DNA from: Mycobacterium sp. 1423905.2
GTDB lineage: Bacteria; Actinomycetota; Actinomycetes; Mycobacteriales; Mycobacteriaceae
NCBI RefSeq assembly: GCF_001673155.1
Contig: NZ_LZLE01000229.1
Location: 1-36,268, forward strand
Reading direction: 5' to 3'
Length of the DNA stretch: 36,268 nt
In this document: positions 25,995-34,640 of the stretch, one piece after another
How the letters are laid out: each line of letters begins with the position of its first letter
How positions within the stretch are numbered: position 1 is the stretch's first letter
Position numbers and translations under genes: made by a program
Notes under the pieces: model-generated
What the model saw: the letters and a program-made list of their open reading frames with translations, nothing else
What the model was told of the DNA's origin: nothing
The model's database searches: none

Positions 25995-26991
25995 ACCACA
26001 GCAGGTAGCCCAGCGGCGGCACCACGATCACCGCGGCAAGCCCCACGACCACCAGCAGCGCGGCCAGCGTCGCGCCCGCACCGGCGGCGTCGGCGATGCG
26101 CATCTGGTCGACCAGCATCCAGGGATATTGGCCCACCCCCCAGCCGGCGACCACGGCGGTCACCGCCAGCGCGGCCGTGACCCGCGCGATCGGCACCGAG
26201 CGGCCGAACAGCGTGACGGTGAAGCGCCGCCGCCACAACAGCGCCAAGGTCGTGGCGCCGGCCAACGCCGCCACGACGAGCAGCGGCAGAGCCCGCCCAA
26301 CCAGGCCGGCGCTGAGCGTCGGCGCGTCGCGGTCCACCGGATACAGGCCCGCGAACACGATCAACCCGGCGACCACACCCACCGCCAGCGTGCGTATCCG
26401 CAGCCGCCGGGCCAATTCGGTGTTGTCCGTGCGCACCGCGTCGGCGGTGAGAAACACCCCGGCCAAGAAGATGCACGTCGTCACCGCCAGGCCACCGCCG
26501 ACCAGTGAGGTCGGGTTGATCCAGGAGCCAACCGGATCGCCGTACCCGCCGGCCGGCACCCGGCCCGAGGCGATGGCGCCCGCGACCGTGCCGAAGAAGA
26601 ACGGCGTGATCAACGACGACCCGGCGAACACCGCGCCGTACAGGCGAGCCTGGGAGAACGTCGCGGCGTACTTGCGGAACGCGAAGCTGGACCCGCGCAG
26701 GACGATCCCGGCCAGGGCGAGCATCAGCGGGGTGAACAGCGTGGTCGTGGCCGCGGCGAACGAGCGGGGGAACCCCGTCCACCACATCACCAGTACGTAG
26801 ATCAGCCACACGTGGTTGGCTTCCCACACCGGGCCGATGCTGTGGTCGATCAGCGTCCGCACTTCGGCGCCGCGGCGGCCGCCGCCCGCGGTCAGGTCGT
26901 AGAAGCCCGAGCCGAAGTCCGCGCCGCCCAACAAGGCGTAGGCGATCACCCCGACGAACATCGCGGCGGCCACCACCGCGGCCAGGCTCAT
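25939..26991 (-). CDS. cydB: Cytochrome bd oxidase subunit II
   Basis: 350-residue polytopic partner of CydA. It has about eight to nine transmembrane helices and the family N-terminal motif YALLGGADFGSGFYDL, followed by IDHSIGPVWEANHVWLIY, the best-known CydB signature. A C-terminal part GWGVGQYPWMLVDQMRI and LGYLLWF also fits. The ATG overlaps the cydA stop (ATGA). The last 56 bases overlap the 3' end of selD on the other strand. No cydD or cydC follows, so assembly factors must come from elsewhere in the genome. Confidence 0.94.
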   Translation of the reverse strand: MSLAAVVAAAMFVGVIAYALLGGADFGSGFYDLTAGGGRRGAEVRTLIDHSIGPVWEANHVWLIYVLVMWWTGFPRSFAAATTTLFTPLMLALAGIVLRGSSFAFRKYAATFSQARLYGAVFAGSSLITPFFFGTVAGAIASGRVPAGGYGDPVGSWINPTSLVGGGLAVTTCIFLAGVFLTADAVRTDNTELARRLRIRTLAVGVVAGLIVFAGLYPVDRDAPTLSAGLVGRALPLLVVAALAGATTLALLWRRRFTVTLFGRSVPIARVTAALAVTAVVAGWGVGQYPWMLVDQMRIADAAGAGATLAALLVVVGLAAVIVVPPLGYLLWFTQTEPRSNAAPAPQVPR

Positions 26992-28379
26992 CGGTCGGCC
27001 TGCACTTCGGCCAGCACCGCGGGCCCGTACGGGCTGGGCAGCTCCTCTTCACCGGCGCGCCAGCGGCGGGCCATCGACCGCAGCACGACGAACGCCGCCA
27101 CGCTCATCGCCAGGTAGATGACCAGGACGCTGATGTAGCTCCACCAGACTTGAGTGTTGGTGGTCGCCGCATCGGCGGTGCGCAACACCTGCCACACCGT
27201 CCACGGCTGGCGCCCGACTTCGGTTGCCACCCAACCCATTTCCAGCGCGAAGATGGCCAGCGGTCCGGAGATCACGGCAAACCGGAGAAACCAGCGGTTG
27301 GCCAACAGGTCGTGGCCGCGCCGGCGCGCCAGCCAGAACACCACCGCCACCAGCGCCAACAGCAGGCCGACGCCCACCATCAGCTGAAACGACCAGTGGG
27401 TGATGTTGACCGGCGGCCAGTCTGACCGTGGCACATTCTTCAGGCCGGGAACGGTTCCATCCAGGGTGCCGCGGGCGATCACCGAGCCGACCCGGGGGAC
27501 CGGCACCGACCACCGCACTTCGTCACCGACCAGGAACCCGCCGAGGCGAAGGGGCGCGGGGCCGGGTTCGTCGTGCAGGGCCAGTTCGAACGCCGCCAGC
27601 TTCGACGTCTGCTTGTCACCGACCTGCAGACCGAGCACGTGACCGACGAACGGCTGGATGAGCGCCGCGACCGACGCGAACGCGAACGGCACCAGGAAAC
27701 CGAGCCGGTGGTGGTCATCGGTGCGGCCACGCAGCAGCCCGGCGGCGTAGACACCGGAGACCACCAACCCGACGAGCAGGAACGCGCCCAGCCACATGTG
27801 TAAAAACTGAAGCCAGGCCAGCGGATTGAACATCGCTGCCCAGGGGCGCACATCGGTGACCGCGCCGTCGCGCACGGTGAAGCCGGTCGGGTAGTTCATC
27901 CAGGAGTTGACCGCGACCACGCAGAAGGACCCGACGACGCCCGATATCGCCATCGGGATGAGCATCTGCAGGTGCCACCGCGGTCGCATGCGGCCCCAGC
28001 CGTACAGGTACAGGCCCAGGAAGATGGCCTCGGTGAAAAACGACAGACCTTCCAGAGCGAACGGCAGGCCGAGCACGTCACCGAAGCGCCCCATCAAGCC
28101 CGGCCACAGCAGTCCCATCTCGAAGCTCAAGACCGTTCCGGACACCGCGCCCACCGCGAACACCACCGCGGACACTTTGGACCACCGCTTGGCCAGCCGC
28201 AGCGCGGTCGGGTCGTCCCGGACGATGCCGCGCCGATGCATCACGTAGATCATCGTCGGAAAGGCCACGCCGAAGCAGGCCAGGATGATGTGGAAGCCCA
28301 GCGACACCGCCATCTGCTGGCGCGCGGGAAACAGCGCGGGCGACTCGGCGACCACCGTTACCGCCGCTGCACCGATCAC
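26988..28379 (-). CDS. cydA: Cytochrome bd oxidase subunit I
   Basis: Heme-bearing, quinol-oxidising subunit of the high-affinity terminal oxidase, about 463 residues. Visible: the N-terminal GFHIILACFG helix with the first heme His, FEMGLLWPGLMGRFGDVLGLPFALEGLSFFTEAIFLG with two conserved Glu residues, HMWLGAFLLVG (heme b558 His region), the short Q-loop, HWSFQLMVGVG (Met ligand region) and GWVATEVGRQPW. The sequence differs strongly from the M. tuberculosis CydA I remember (short Q-loop, different N-terminus), suggesting a second, distinct bd lineage. GTG 28379 with AAGGG upstream follows the gntR stop by one base; TTG 28403 is an alternative. Confidence 0.93.
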   Translation of the reverse strand: MIGAAAVTVVAESPALFPARQQMAVSLGFHIILACFGVAFPTMIYVMHRRGIVRDDPTALRLAKRWSKVSAVVFAVGAVSGTVLSFEMGLLWPGLMGRFGDVLGLPFALEGLSFFTEAIFLGLYLYGWGRMRPRWHLQMLIPMAISGVVGSFCVVAVNSWMNYPTGFTVRDGAVTDVRPWAAMFNPLAWLQFLHMWLGAFLLVGLVVSGVYAAGLLRGRTDDHHRLGFLVPFAFASVAALIQPFVGHVLGLQVGDKQTSKLAAFELALHDEPGPAPLRLGGFLVGDEVRWSVPVPRVGSVIARGTLDGTVPGLKNVPRSDWPPVNITHWSFQLMVGVGLLLALVAVVFWLARRRGHDLLANRWFLRFAVISGPLAIFALEMGWVATEVGRQPWTVWQVLRTADAATTNTQVWWSYISVLVIYLAMSVAAFVVLRSMARRWRAGEEELPSPYGPAVLAEVQADR

Positions 28380-28380
28380 T

Positions 28381-29064
28381 TCAGGGCCCTTCGAGATGGT
28401 CAATGCGCAAGCCCAAGGCGCGCGAAGTGCTGGCCAAGTGAGTCCGCACGGCGCTCAGCGACCGTTCCAGATCGGCGTCGCGCAGCGCCTCGGCGATCTC
28501 GCGGTGCTCGTCCATGATCGTCGTCATCCGGTGCGGGTCGCTGGCCGCTGACTCACCGACCATGCGCATTTGCCGATCGCGCAACGAGGAGTAGAAGTCG
28601 CACAAGATGGCGTTACCTGCCTCTTCCAGGGTGACGCTGTGAAACGCACGGTCGGCATCCAGAAAGTTCTGCCAGTCCGATTCGGCCGCGGCGGCGCGCT
28701 GCCGTTCCAGCGCTTGCGAAAGCCGCGCGAACGCCGCTGCGCCGGCGCCAGGGCCTCGGCGGGCGATTTGAAACACGGCGAACTGTTCCAATACGAACCG
28801 GGCTTCGATCACCGCGCGGACTTCGTCGGGGGACACCGGCACCACGAGAGCACCGCGCTGGGGATACAGCCTCAGCAAGCCTTCGGCCTCCAGCCGGAGA
28901 AACGCCTCACGCACGGGCGTGCGAGACATGCCCAGGGTGCTGGCGACGTCGCCTTCGCTGATCAGTTCCCCACCCGGAAAAGCCCCGGTCAGCACCTGGG
29001 TCTTGACGTAGTGCAGCGCCCGGTCCTTGGCCGTGCCCCGCTCCCGCGTCGTCTGTGCGGCCAC
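28381..29064 (-). CDS. GntR-family regulator with FCD domain
   Basis: 227-residue DNA-binding regulator of the FadR/FCD group. An N-terminal winged helix (about residues 12-75) includes the recognition region TLGMSRTPVREAFLRLEAEGLL. The C-terminal FCD effector domain (about 85-215) has His candidates for metal binding at 142 (DADRAFH), 187 (DEHREI) and 209 (RTHL). Effectors of such proteins are usually small carboxylates; the one here is unknown. Start GTG 29064 is preceded by GCGAGGGG. It is the first gene of a probable gntR-cydA-cydB operon and divergent from the cupin gene, so it may control both sides through boxes in the shared promoter region. Confidence 0.93.
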   Translation of the reverse strand: MAAQTTRERGTAKDRALHYVKTQVLTGAFPGGELISEGDVASTLGMSRTPVREAFLRLEAEGLLRLYPQRGALVVPVSPDEVRAVIEARFVLEQFAVFQIARRGPGAGAAAFARLSQALERQRAAAAESDWQNFLDADRAFHSVTLEEAGNAILCDFYSSLRDRQMRMVGESAASDPHRMTTIMDEHREIAEALRDADLERSLSAVRTHLASTSRALGLRIDHLEGP

Positions 29065-29091
29065 GCGCCCCTCGCCTTCTGCGGCTCAGTC

Positions 29092-29193
29092 GTATCTCAC
29101 CAGTGTCTATGACGGTACAACCTCGGACGGATCTCGGTGGCGAGGCCGCGCCCTTTTGACAACTGAGATACAAGATAGATACTATTCAGATAT
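29092..29193. promoter_or_regulatory. Divergent promoter region with repeated AGATAC boxes
   Basis: For the cupin gene, TTGACA at 29156-29161 and TACTAT at 29180-29185 (18-bp spacer) make a good promoter. AGATAC starts at 29166 and 29177, and AGATAT at 29188: three copies exactly 11 bp apart across the spacer and -10. The 8-mer GTATCTCA (29092-29099), the reverse complement of TGAGATAC (29164-29171), lies 28 bp before the gntR start. These are candidate operators for the FCD regulator; binding is inferred. The cupin ribosome binding site is AGGAG at 29213-29217. Confidence 0.6.
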
Positions 29194-29222
29194 AACACGC
29201 ATTAGTGCTGATAGGAGACGAA

Positions 29223-30227
29223 ATGGTCACCGCGACACACCTTGACTTGGACCCGACCGTCCCGGCGCCAATGACGAACGTCGCCGAGTACGGCTTCGAG
29301 GGCGCATTCGACGACTGGGCCGACGACGCCCGCTTGTTCGAGTACTCCAAGGCCGCGAACCCGCTCGGCTCGGGGCACACGCCGCCGATGCCGATCGTGC
29401 AATTCGGCCCGGACGTCTACGCCGACCAGCCGACCGGCATCGTCCCGCTGGACCTCTCCGACAAGATGGGCATCAGCGGCGAGGCGACCAGCCCGGGGCT
29501 GCTGGCCAACTTCGTGCGAATCCGCGCCGGTGAGCGGATCGACACCGCGGTCAACGCCACCTCGCAGCTGTACTACGTGCTCTATGGGCACGGCGTCGCC
29601 ACCGTCAACGGTCGGCGAGTGCCGTGGGAGAAGGGTGACTTCCTCACCCTGCCCGCGGGCTCGCCCGCGGACTTCCACGCCGCCGCGGAGGCCGCCATGT
29701 ACTGGGTGCACGACGAGCCGCTGCTGCGCTACCTCGGCGTCGACGCGACCCAGCCCCGATTCCGGCCCACTAAGTTCCGGCGCGCCGACCTGGTCGGCAA
29801 ACTGCACGACATCGCCACGCGTCCGGGCGCCAACGACAAGAGCCGGGTCAGCGTGTTGCTGGCGAACGCCGACCAGGAGCAGACGCTGACCATCACCCAC
29901 GTGCTGTGGGCGATGTTCGGGCTGCTGCCGCCCAACCAGGAGCAGCGCCCGCACCGGCACCAGTCGGTGGCACTGGACCTGATTCTGGACGCGCCACCGT
30001 CCGGCTGTTACACCCTGCTGGGCACCCGACTGGACGAGCGCGGCAACATCGTCGACCCGATCCGGGTGGACTGGCAGGCGGGCGGGGCGTTCACGACTCC
30101 ACCCGGTATGTGGCACGCCCACTACAACGAGACCGACACCCCGGCGCACCTGATCCCCGTGCAGGACGCGGGGCTGCAGACCTACCTGCGCAGCCTCGAC
30201 ATCAAGTTCACCCAGCGGCGCGACTAG
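29223..30227 (+). CDS. Bicupin, gentisate 1,2-dioxygenase-like protein
   Basis: 334-residue cytosolic protein with two cupin domains. The C-terminal cupin (about residues 225-320) keeps metal ligands: His244 and His246 in PHRHQS, and His298/His300 in GMWHAHYNE. The N-terminal cupin (about 95-165, [28 protein letters not shown]) has lost the HxH motif. The overall layout resembles gentisate or related ring-cleaving dioxygenases, but the substrate is unproven, and no other catabolic gene stands beside it. ATG 29223 with AGGAG upstream is chosen over the upstream GTG at 29205. Its TAG stop shares the bases CTAG with the pyrD stop. Confidence 0.75.
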   Translation: MVTATHLDLDPTVPAPMTNVAEYGFEGAFDDWADDARLFEYSKAANPLGSGHTPPMPIVQFGPDVYADQPTGIVPLDLSDKMGISGEATSPGLLANFVRIRAGERIDTAVNATSQLYYVLYGHGVATVNGRRVPWEKGDFLTLPAGSPADFHAAAEAAMYWVHDEPLLRYLGVDATQPRFRPTKFRRADLVGKLHDIATRPGANDKSRVSVLLANADQEQTLTITHVLWAMFGLLPPNQEQRPHRHQSVALDLILDAPPSGCYTLLGTRLDERGNIVDPIRVDWQAGGAFTTPPGMWHAHYNETDTPAHLIPVQDAGLQTYLRSLDIKFTQRRD

Positions 30228-31297
30228 CGGCGCGCCGCCGAACCCACGGCGTCGCTGAGTGCGGCGAACCCGCCGGCGTGCAACCGGCGGGCGATGCCGT
30301 CATGGATGTCTTTAGCCCACCGGCCGCCGCCGTAGATGAAACCGGTGTAGCCCTGCAGCAGGGAGGCGCCCGCGGTGATGCGCTCCCACGCGTCGTCGGC
30401 GGTCTCGATGCCGCCGACGCTGATCAACGCCAGCCGATTACCCACGCGGTCGTAGAGTCGGCGCAGCACTTCCAGCGCGCGGTCGGCCACCGGCGGTCCG
30501 GAAACACCACCGGCACCCAGGTCGGCGACGCCGGCGGTGCGCAATCCGTCCCTCGACACCGTGGTGTTGGTGGCCACGATGCCGGCCAGGCCCAGTTCGA
30601 CCGCCAGATCCGCGATGCCGTCGATGTCGGAGTTGGACAGGTCCGGTGCGATTTTCACCAGCACCGGCGTCGACGTCCGTTCGGCTTCGGCCAGCACCGC
30701 CGACAGGATCGGGCGCAGCGCTTCGACCGCCTGCAGATCACGCAGGCCCGGTGTGTTCGGCGAGCTGACGTTGACCACCACGTATGCGGCCAGCGGGCTG
30801 AGTAGCCGGGCGCTGTACCGGTAGTCCGCGACGGCGTCGACGGCATCGGTGGCCTTGCTCTTGCCGATGTTCACCCCGATCGGCACCGCGGGTGTGTGTT
30901 GGGCCAACCGGATCGCCAGCGCGCCGGCGCCGTGATTGTTGAAGCCCATCCGGTTGAGCAGCGCTCGGTCGTCGGCCAGCCGGAACAGGCGCGGCAGCGG
31001 GTTGCCGGGCTGCGCCTGCGCGGTGACGGTGCCGACCTCGGCATACCCGAAACCCAGCGCAGCCCAGGTGTCCAGGCCTGCGCCGTCCTTGTCGAAGCCG
31101 GCGGCCAGCCCCAGCGGTGCGGGAAAACGAACGCCGAAGACCGTGCTGGCCAGCGCCGGGTCGCTCGGACCGAGCCGGCGGTGCAGCAACCGACGTGCCG
31201 GCGCCATGGCGGTCACCGCGCGCAGCAGGCCGAAGACCAGCGTGTGGACCCGTTCGGCGGGCAGCAGGAACAGCAGGCGGCGCAGCAGGCCGTACAT
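30224..31297 (-). CDS. pyrD: PyrD, dihydroorotate dehydrogenase (quinone)
   Basis: Class 2, membrane-associated flavoenzyme converting dihydroorotate to orotate with electrons to quinone, in pyrimidine synthesis. 357 residues from ATG 31297, the same length as I recall for M. tuberculosis. Motifs: N-terminal basic/hydrophobic stretch [61 protein letters not shown] (catalytic Ser of class 2), [33 protein letters not shown] and [14 protein letters not shown] at 31309 is an upstream alternative. It lies 18 bases after the DUF5703 gene, probably one operon. Confidence 0.97.
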   Translation of the reverse strand: MYGLLRRLLFLLPAERVHTLVFGLLRAVTAMAPARRLLHRRLGPSDPALASTVFGVRFPAPLGLAAGFDKDGAGLDTWAALGFGYAEVGTVTAQAQPGNPLPRLFRLADDRALLNRMGFNNHGAGALAIRLAQHTPAVPIGVNIGKSKATDAVDAVADYRYSARLLSPLAAYVVVNVSSPNTPGLRDLQAVEALRPILSAVLAEAERTSTPVLVKIAPDLSNSDIDGIADLAVELGLAGIVATNTTVSRDGLRTAGVADLGAGGVSGPPVADRALEVLRRLYDRVGNRLALISVGGIETADDAWERITAGASLLQGYTGFIYGGGRWAKDIHDGIARRLHAGGFAALSDAVGSAARR

Positions 31298-31315
31298 CGG
31301 GTGATTCACGCGGCG

Positions 31316-31570
31316 TTACAGCTCGGGTTGCTCAGGTCGCCGGTTGTCCAGCCGAGACTTCTTGCGGCGCAGCAACACTCGTCTGCTTCCGTCGGTATAC
31401 AACCGGACCCGGGTAAGTTCCCAGCCGCGGTATTCGGCTTCGATGGACAGTCGGATGGATGCGCTGAGCCGCGTGACCTCGGGGGGCAGCCGCAGTGGCA
31501 CCCATTCGTATTCGTCGGACATGTCGCTGTCCCACCCGGGCGGCAACTGGCTTCGTCGCGGCGCGGTCAA
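31316..31570 (-). CDS. DUF5703-family small protein
   Basis: 84-residue protein of unknown function, conserved in actinobacteria between lppL and pyrD. Core: DEYEWVPLRLPPEVTRLSASIRLSIEAEYRGWELTRVRLYTDGSRRVLLRRKK, a compact mixed alpha/beta sequence with a basic C-terminal half. No signal peptide or membrane helix. TTG 31570 overlaps the lppL stop (TTGA); ATG 31522 (MSDEYEW) is possible. Expression probably coupled to lppL and pyrD. Confidence 0.75.
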   Translation of the reverse strand: MTAPRRSQLPPGWDSDMSDEYEWVPLRLPPEVTRLSASIRLSIEAEYRGWELTRVRLYTDGSRRVLLRRKKSRLDNRRPEQPEL

Positions 31571-32604
31571 CGGTTGGCCGCCGCGTGCTCGATCACTTGC
31601 ACCCCGGCGCCGGACCCCGACACGACGTACAACGTGTCCGAGGCGTCGTCGTAGGCCAGCGAGTTGGGTTGCTGCACGGTGGGGTAATGCACCCTTTCCA
31701 CAGGGATTCCGGTCGTCAGATCGTAACCAATGACGATGTTAGACGCGGTCTGGGACACCCAAGCCAAGGTGCGTGACCCGGCCAGGCCGTAGGGCGCCTG
31801 GCGCACCGGGTAGGACTGCCGCAGGAGCAACGGGCTCACCCCGTACACCAGCAAGTTGCCGCCGCGCGTGTCGGTGACCAGAACGCGGCCCAGGGGATCG
31901 GCGGCCATGGTGGTCGCGCCTTCTCCGGCCCGCAGCGCCTGCTCGGCGCGGCCGTCGGCGTTGATCGTCGTCACCGAAGTCTGGCCGCGGTCTAGCGCCA
32001 CCGCGGTGTTGCCTTGGGTCACCAGGGCGTCGACGCGGGCGAACAACTCGTCGCGGTGCGCGATTGATCGGGCGTCGGCGGCCAGCAGGTAGACCGCTCC
32101 GTCGGCGCTGCCCAGCACCAACGTGCCGTCGGCGCGCCGCGCGATCGCGGTGAACTCGACGGTTTCGGCACCGGTGATCTTTACCTGTTCCACCCGGCCG
32201 CTGGGCAGGTCGAGCCGGAAATAGCCACCGCGTCCGGCCAGGTAGGCGTTGGCGCCGTCACAGGTCAGGGCGGTGGCGGGGCCCGGCAGGGCCAACACCC
32301 GCGGCGCTGCCGGCGCCTTGGCCAGGACGGTGACGCTGGCCGGTGCCGCCGCGTCGGCCCCAGGGGTCAAGACCACCAACTCCGCCGTGCCGGCGTCGAA
32401 CATCGCCTGCTGCGGATGGCCGTCGAGCGGGCGCACCACGCCGGCCGGCGGTTGCGTCACCGGCGGCGACACAGCGGGGTGCGCGGGCTCGATCGTCGGT
32501 GGCGCGGATACGAGCGGATTCGACGAACAACCGGCGACCAGGATCAGCAAAAGGAACGCACCGGTAAACCGGGGGTGAACAGAACATTTACGCCGTCTCG
32601 GCAA
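31567..32604 (-). CDS. lppL: LppL-like lipoprotein with beta-propeller
   Basis: Exported lipoprotein of about 345 residues resembling M. tuberculosis LppL (Rv2138). The signal region is LPRRRKCSVHPRFTGAFLLLILVAGC: basic n-region, hydrophobic core and lipobox LVAGC with Cys26. A Pro-rich linker (VSPPVTQPPAG) follows. Repeated four-strand blades with VLGSADGAVYLL, PLGRVLVTDTRGGNLLVYGVSP and SLAYDDASDTLYVVSGSG then suggest a YncE/NHL-type beta-propeller at the cell surface. The frame stays open far upstream; TTG 32604 is chosen because it gives a normal signal peptide length and GGAG sits eight bases before it. ATG 32673 is the main alternative. Confidence 0.8.
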   Translation of the reverse strand: MPRRRKCSVHPRFTGAFLLLILVAGCSSNPLVSAPPTIEPAHPAVSPPVTQPPAGVVRPLDGHPQQAMFDAGTAELVVLTPGADAAAPASVTVLAKAPAAPRVLALPGPATALTCDGANAYLAGRGGYFRLDLPSGRVEQVKITGAETVEFTAIARRADGTLVLGSADGAVYLLAADARSIAHRDELFARVDALVTQGNTAVALDRGQTSVTTINADGRAEQALRAGEGATTMAADPLGRVLVTDTRGGNLLVYGVSPLLLRQSYPVRQAPYGLAGSRTLAWVSQTASNIVIGYDLTTGIPVERVHYPTVQQPNSLAYDDASDTLYVVSGSGAGVQVIEHAAANR

Positions 32605-32715
32605 CCGTCGAACTCCGCATCGTCGGGTAACGAATTCGATTCTAAGGAACGTTGCCGCGCTCAATTTGGTCATGTTGCGCTCGGCGAGCGGTCTCGAAGA
32701 GGTATCGTCGGGACT

Positions 32716-33015
32716 ATGACCGTCATCGTTGACCGGCATATTGCAGACCACGAGTTTGCTCTCGAAGACCTATCGACGGGCATTCATGCCAGTGGATACG
32801 GGCAAGTGGGGGACGGGCGCAGTTTTTCCTTCCACATCGAACATCGCTCATTGATTGTCGAAATCTACCGACCGCGATTGGCCGGGCCAGTGCCGCAGGC
32901 CGAGGATGTGGTCGCGAAATCGGTTCGCAGCCTGGTCGACATCGATCTGACCGACGAGCGCAGCTTGGCCGCCGCCGTACGCGACGCGGTCGCTCACGCC
33001 GTCGCCACCCTCTGA
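32716..33015 (+). CDS. Conserved small protein, Rv2137c-like
   Basis: 99-residue cytoplasmic protein divergent from lppL, in the position of M. tuberculosis Rv2137c. No family motif that I can name. The N-terminal half is beta-rich (GYGQVGDGRSFSFHIEHRSLIVEIYRP) and the C-terminal half helical (SLAAAVRDAVAHAVATL). The ATG at 32716 follows a short AT-richer stretch; no strong ribosome binding site. Function unknown. Confidence 0.65.
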   Translation: MTVIVDRHIADHEFALEDLSTGIHASGYGQVGDGRSFSFHIEHRSLIVEIYRPRLAGPVPQAEDVVAKSVRSLVDIDLTDERSLAAAVRDAVAHAVATL

Positions 33016-33063
33016 ACTCTCCACGCCGGGTAGCCGACGCCGACACCAGGTACGGTCGTCGTC

Positions 33064-33912
33064 GTGTCTGCGGTCTCGGCGATGTCTTGGTGGCAGGTCA
33101 TCGTTTTGGCCGTCGTGCAAGGCCTGACGGAGTTCCTGCCCGTGTCCTCCTCGGGACACCTGGCCATCGTGTCGAGGGTGTTCTTCGGCGCTGATGCCGG
33201 CGCGTCCTTCACCGCCGTCACCCAGTTGGGCACCGAAGCCGCGGTGTTGATCTATTTCGCCCGGGACATCATGCGCATCCTGCGCGCCTGGTTCAACGGC
33301 CTGTTCGTCACCTCGCACCGCAACGCCGACTACCGGCTCGGCTGGTACGTCATCATCGGCACCATCCCCATCTGCGTCCTCGGCCTGTTGTTCAAGGACG
33401 CCATCCGCTCCGGCGTGCGCAACCTGTGGGTGGTGGCGACGGCGCTGGTCGTGTTCTCCGGAGTGATCGCGTTGGCCGAATATCTGGGCCGGCAGACCCG
33501 TGACATCGAGCAGCTGAATTGGCGTGACGGCCTGGCGGTGGGTCTGGCGCAGTGTCTGGCGCTGGTTCCCGGCGTCTCCCGATCCGGCGCGACCATCAGC
33601 GCGGGACTGTTCCTGGGCCTGGAACGCGAATTGGCCGCCCGGTTCGGTTTCCTGCTCGCTATCCCCGCGGTGTTCGCTTCCGGTCTGTTCTCGCTGCCCG
33701 ACGCGTTTCATCCGGTCACCGAAGGAATGAGCGCGACCGGGCCCCAACTGTTGGTGGCCACGGTCATCGCGTTCGTCATCGGGCTGGCCGCGGTGGCGTG
33801 GTTCCTGCGTTTCCTGGTGCGCCACAACATGTACTGGTTTGTCGGCTACCGCGTGCTGGCCGGCGCGGCGGTGCTGGTCCTGCTGGCCACCGGGACGGTC
33901 GCGGCGACATGA
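33064..33912 (+). CDS. uppP: UppP, undecaprenyl-diphosphatase
   Basis: BacA-type membrane phosphatase that recycles undecaprenyl diphosphate to the monophosphate carrier used by MraY at the other end of this window. 282 residues, about eight membrane helices. Family motifs: [19 protein letters not shown] (with Glu, Ser cluster and His) and [20 protein letters not shown] (PGxSRSxxT). Ends [25 protein letters not shown] 33064 is used; ATG 33082 (MSWWQV) matches the M. tuberculosis start as I recall it. Stop overlaps the next gene (ATGA). Confidence 0.96.
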   Translation: MSAVSAMSWWQVIVLAVVQGLTEFLPVSSSGHLAIVSRVFFGADAGASFTAVTQLGTEAAVLIYFARDIMRILRAWFNGLFVTSHRNADYRLGWYVIIGTIPICVLGLLFKDAIRSGVRNLWVVATALVVFSGVIALAEYLGRQTRDIEQLNWRDGLAVGLAQCLALVPGVSRSGATISAGLFLGLERELAARFGFLLAIPAVFASGLFSLPDAFHPVTEGMSATGPQLLVATVIAFVIGLAAVAWFLRFLVRHNMYWFVGYRVLAGAAVLVLLATGTVAAT

Positions 33913-34598
33913 CCGTCATCTTGTTGCGCCACGGCCGGTCCACCTCGAACACCGCCGGCGTGCTGGCCGGCCGGTCGGAGGGGGTGGACCTCGACGACCG
34001 GGGCCGCGAGCAAGCCGCCGGACTGGTCGACCGGATCGGTGATCTGCCCATTCGGGCGGTGCTGACCTCGCCGCTGCTGCGCTGCCGGCGCACCGTCGAA
34101 CCGCTGGCCCGGGCGCTGTGTCTGGAGCCGGTGATCGAGGATCGGCTCGCCGAAGTGGACTACGGGGAGTGGACCGGCCGCAAGATCGGCGAGCTGGCCA
34201 ACGAGCCATTGTGGCGGGTGGTGCAGGCCCATCCCAGCGCGGCGGTGTTCCCCGGCGGTGAGGGGTTGGCGCAGGTCCAGGCCCGCGCGGTGACCGCGGT
34301 CCGCGAACACGACCGCAGGCTGGCCGAGGAGCACGGCGGTGATGCGCTCTGGGTGGCCTGCACCCACGGCGACGTGATCAAGGCCGTGATCGCCGACGCC
34401 TACGGCATCCACCTGGACGGGTTTCAACGGGTGACCGCGGACCCGAGTTCGGTCAGCGTGATTCGGTACACACCGTTGCGGCCGTTTGTGTTGCACGTCA
34501 ACCACACCGGCGCCCGGCTGGCCGCCGCATTGCGCGCCGCTCCGCCGCCGCAGGAGCAGCCGTCCAGCGACGCGGTGGTCGGCGGTTCCACCGACTGA
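33909..34598 (+). CDS. Histidine phosphatase (MSMEG_4193/phosphoglycerate mutase-like) family
   Basis: 229-residue branch-1 histidine phosphatase. The catalytic motif LLRHGRST has His8 as the phospho-acceptor; a second Arg/His set follows in [11 protein letters not shown] and [21 protein letters not shown] is typical of the MSMEG_4193 subfamily of actinobacterial phosphatases, whose substrates are not firmly known. The ATG overlaps the uppP stop, so it is co-transcribed; a role in dephosphorylating a soluble metabolite is inferred. Ends in a Pro/Gln/Ser-rich tail. Confidence 0.88.
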   Translation: MTVILLRHGRSTSNTAGVLAGRSEGVDLDDRGREQAAGLVDRIGDLPIRAVLTSPLLRCRRTVEPLARALCLEPVIEDRLAEVDYGEWTGRKIGELANEPLWRVVQAHPSAAVFPGGEGLAQVQARAVTAVREHDRRLAEEHGGDALWVACTHGDVIKAVIADAYGIHLDGFQRVTADPSSVSVIRYTPLRPFVLHVNHTGARLAAALRAAPPPQEQPSSDAVVGGSTD

Positions 34599-34640
34599 GT
34601 CACGCAGGTGCGCCGACTGCACGGTATTTTGGGAAGTGCC

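Noticed and set aside
15878..30223. Integrase, transposase or phage genes bringing in the accessory block
   Set aside because: None found in any frame; the block shows only metabolic, translation and regulatory genes.
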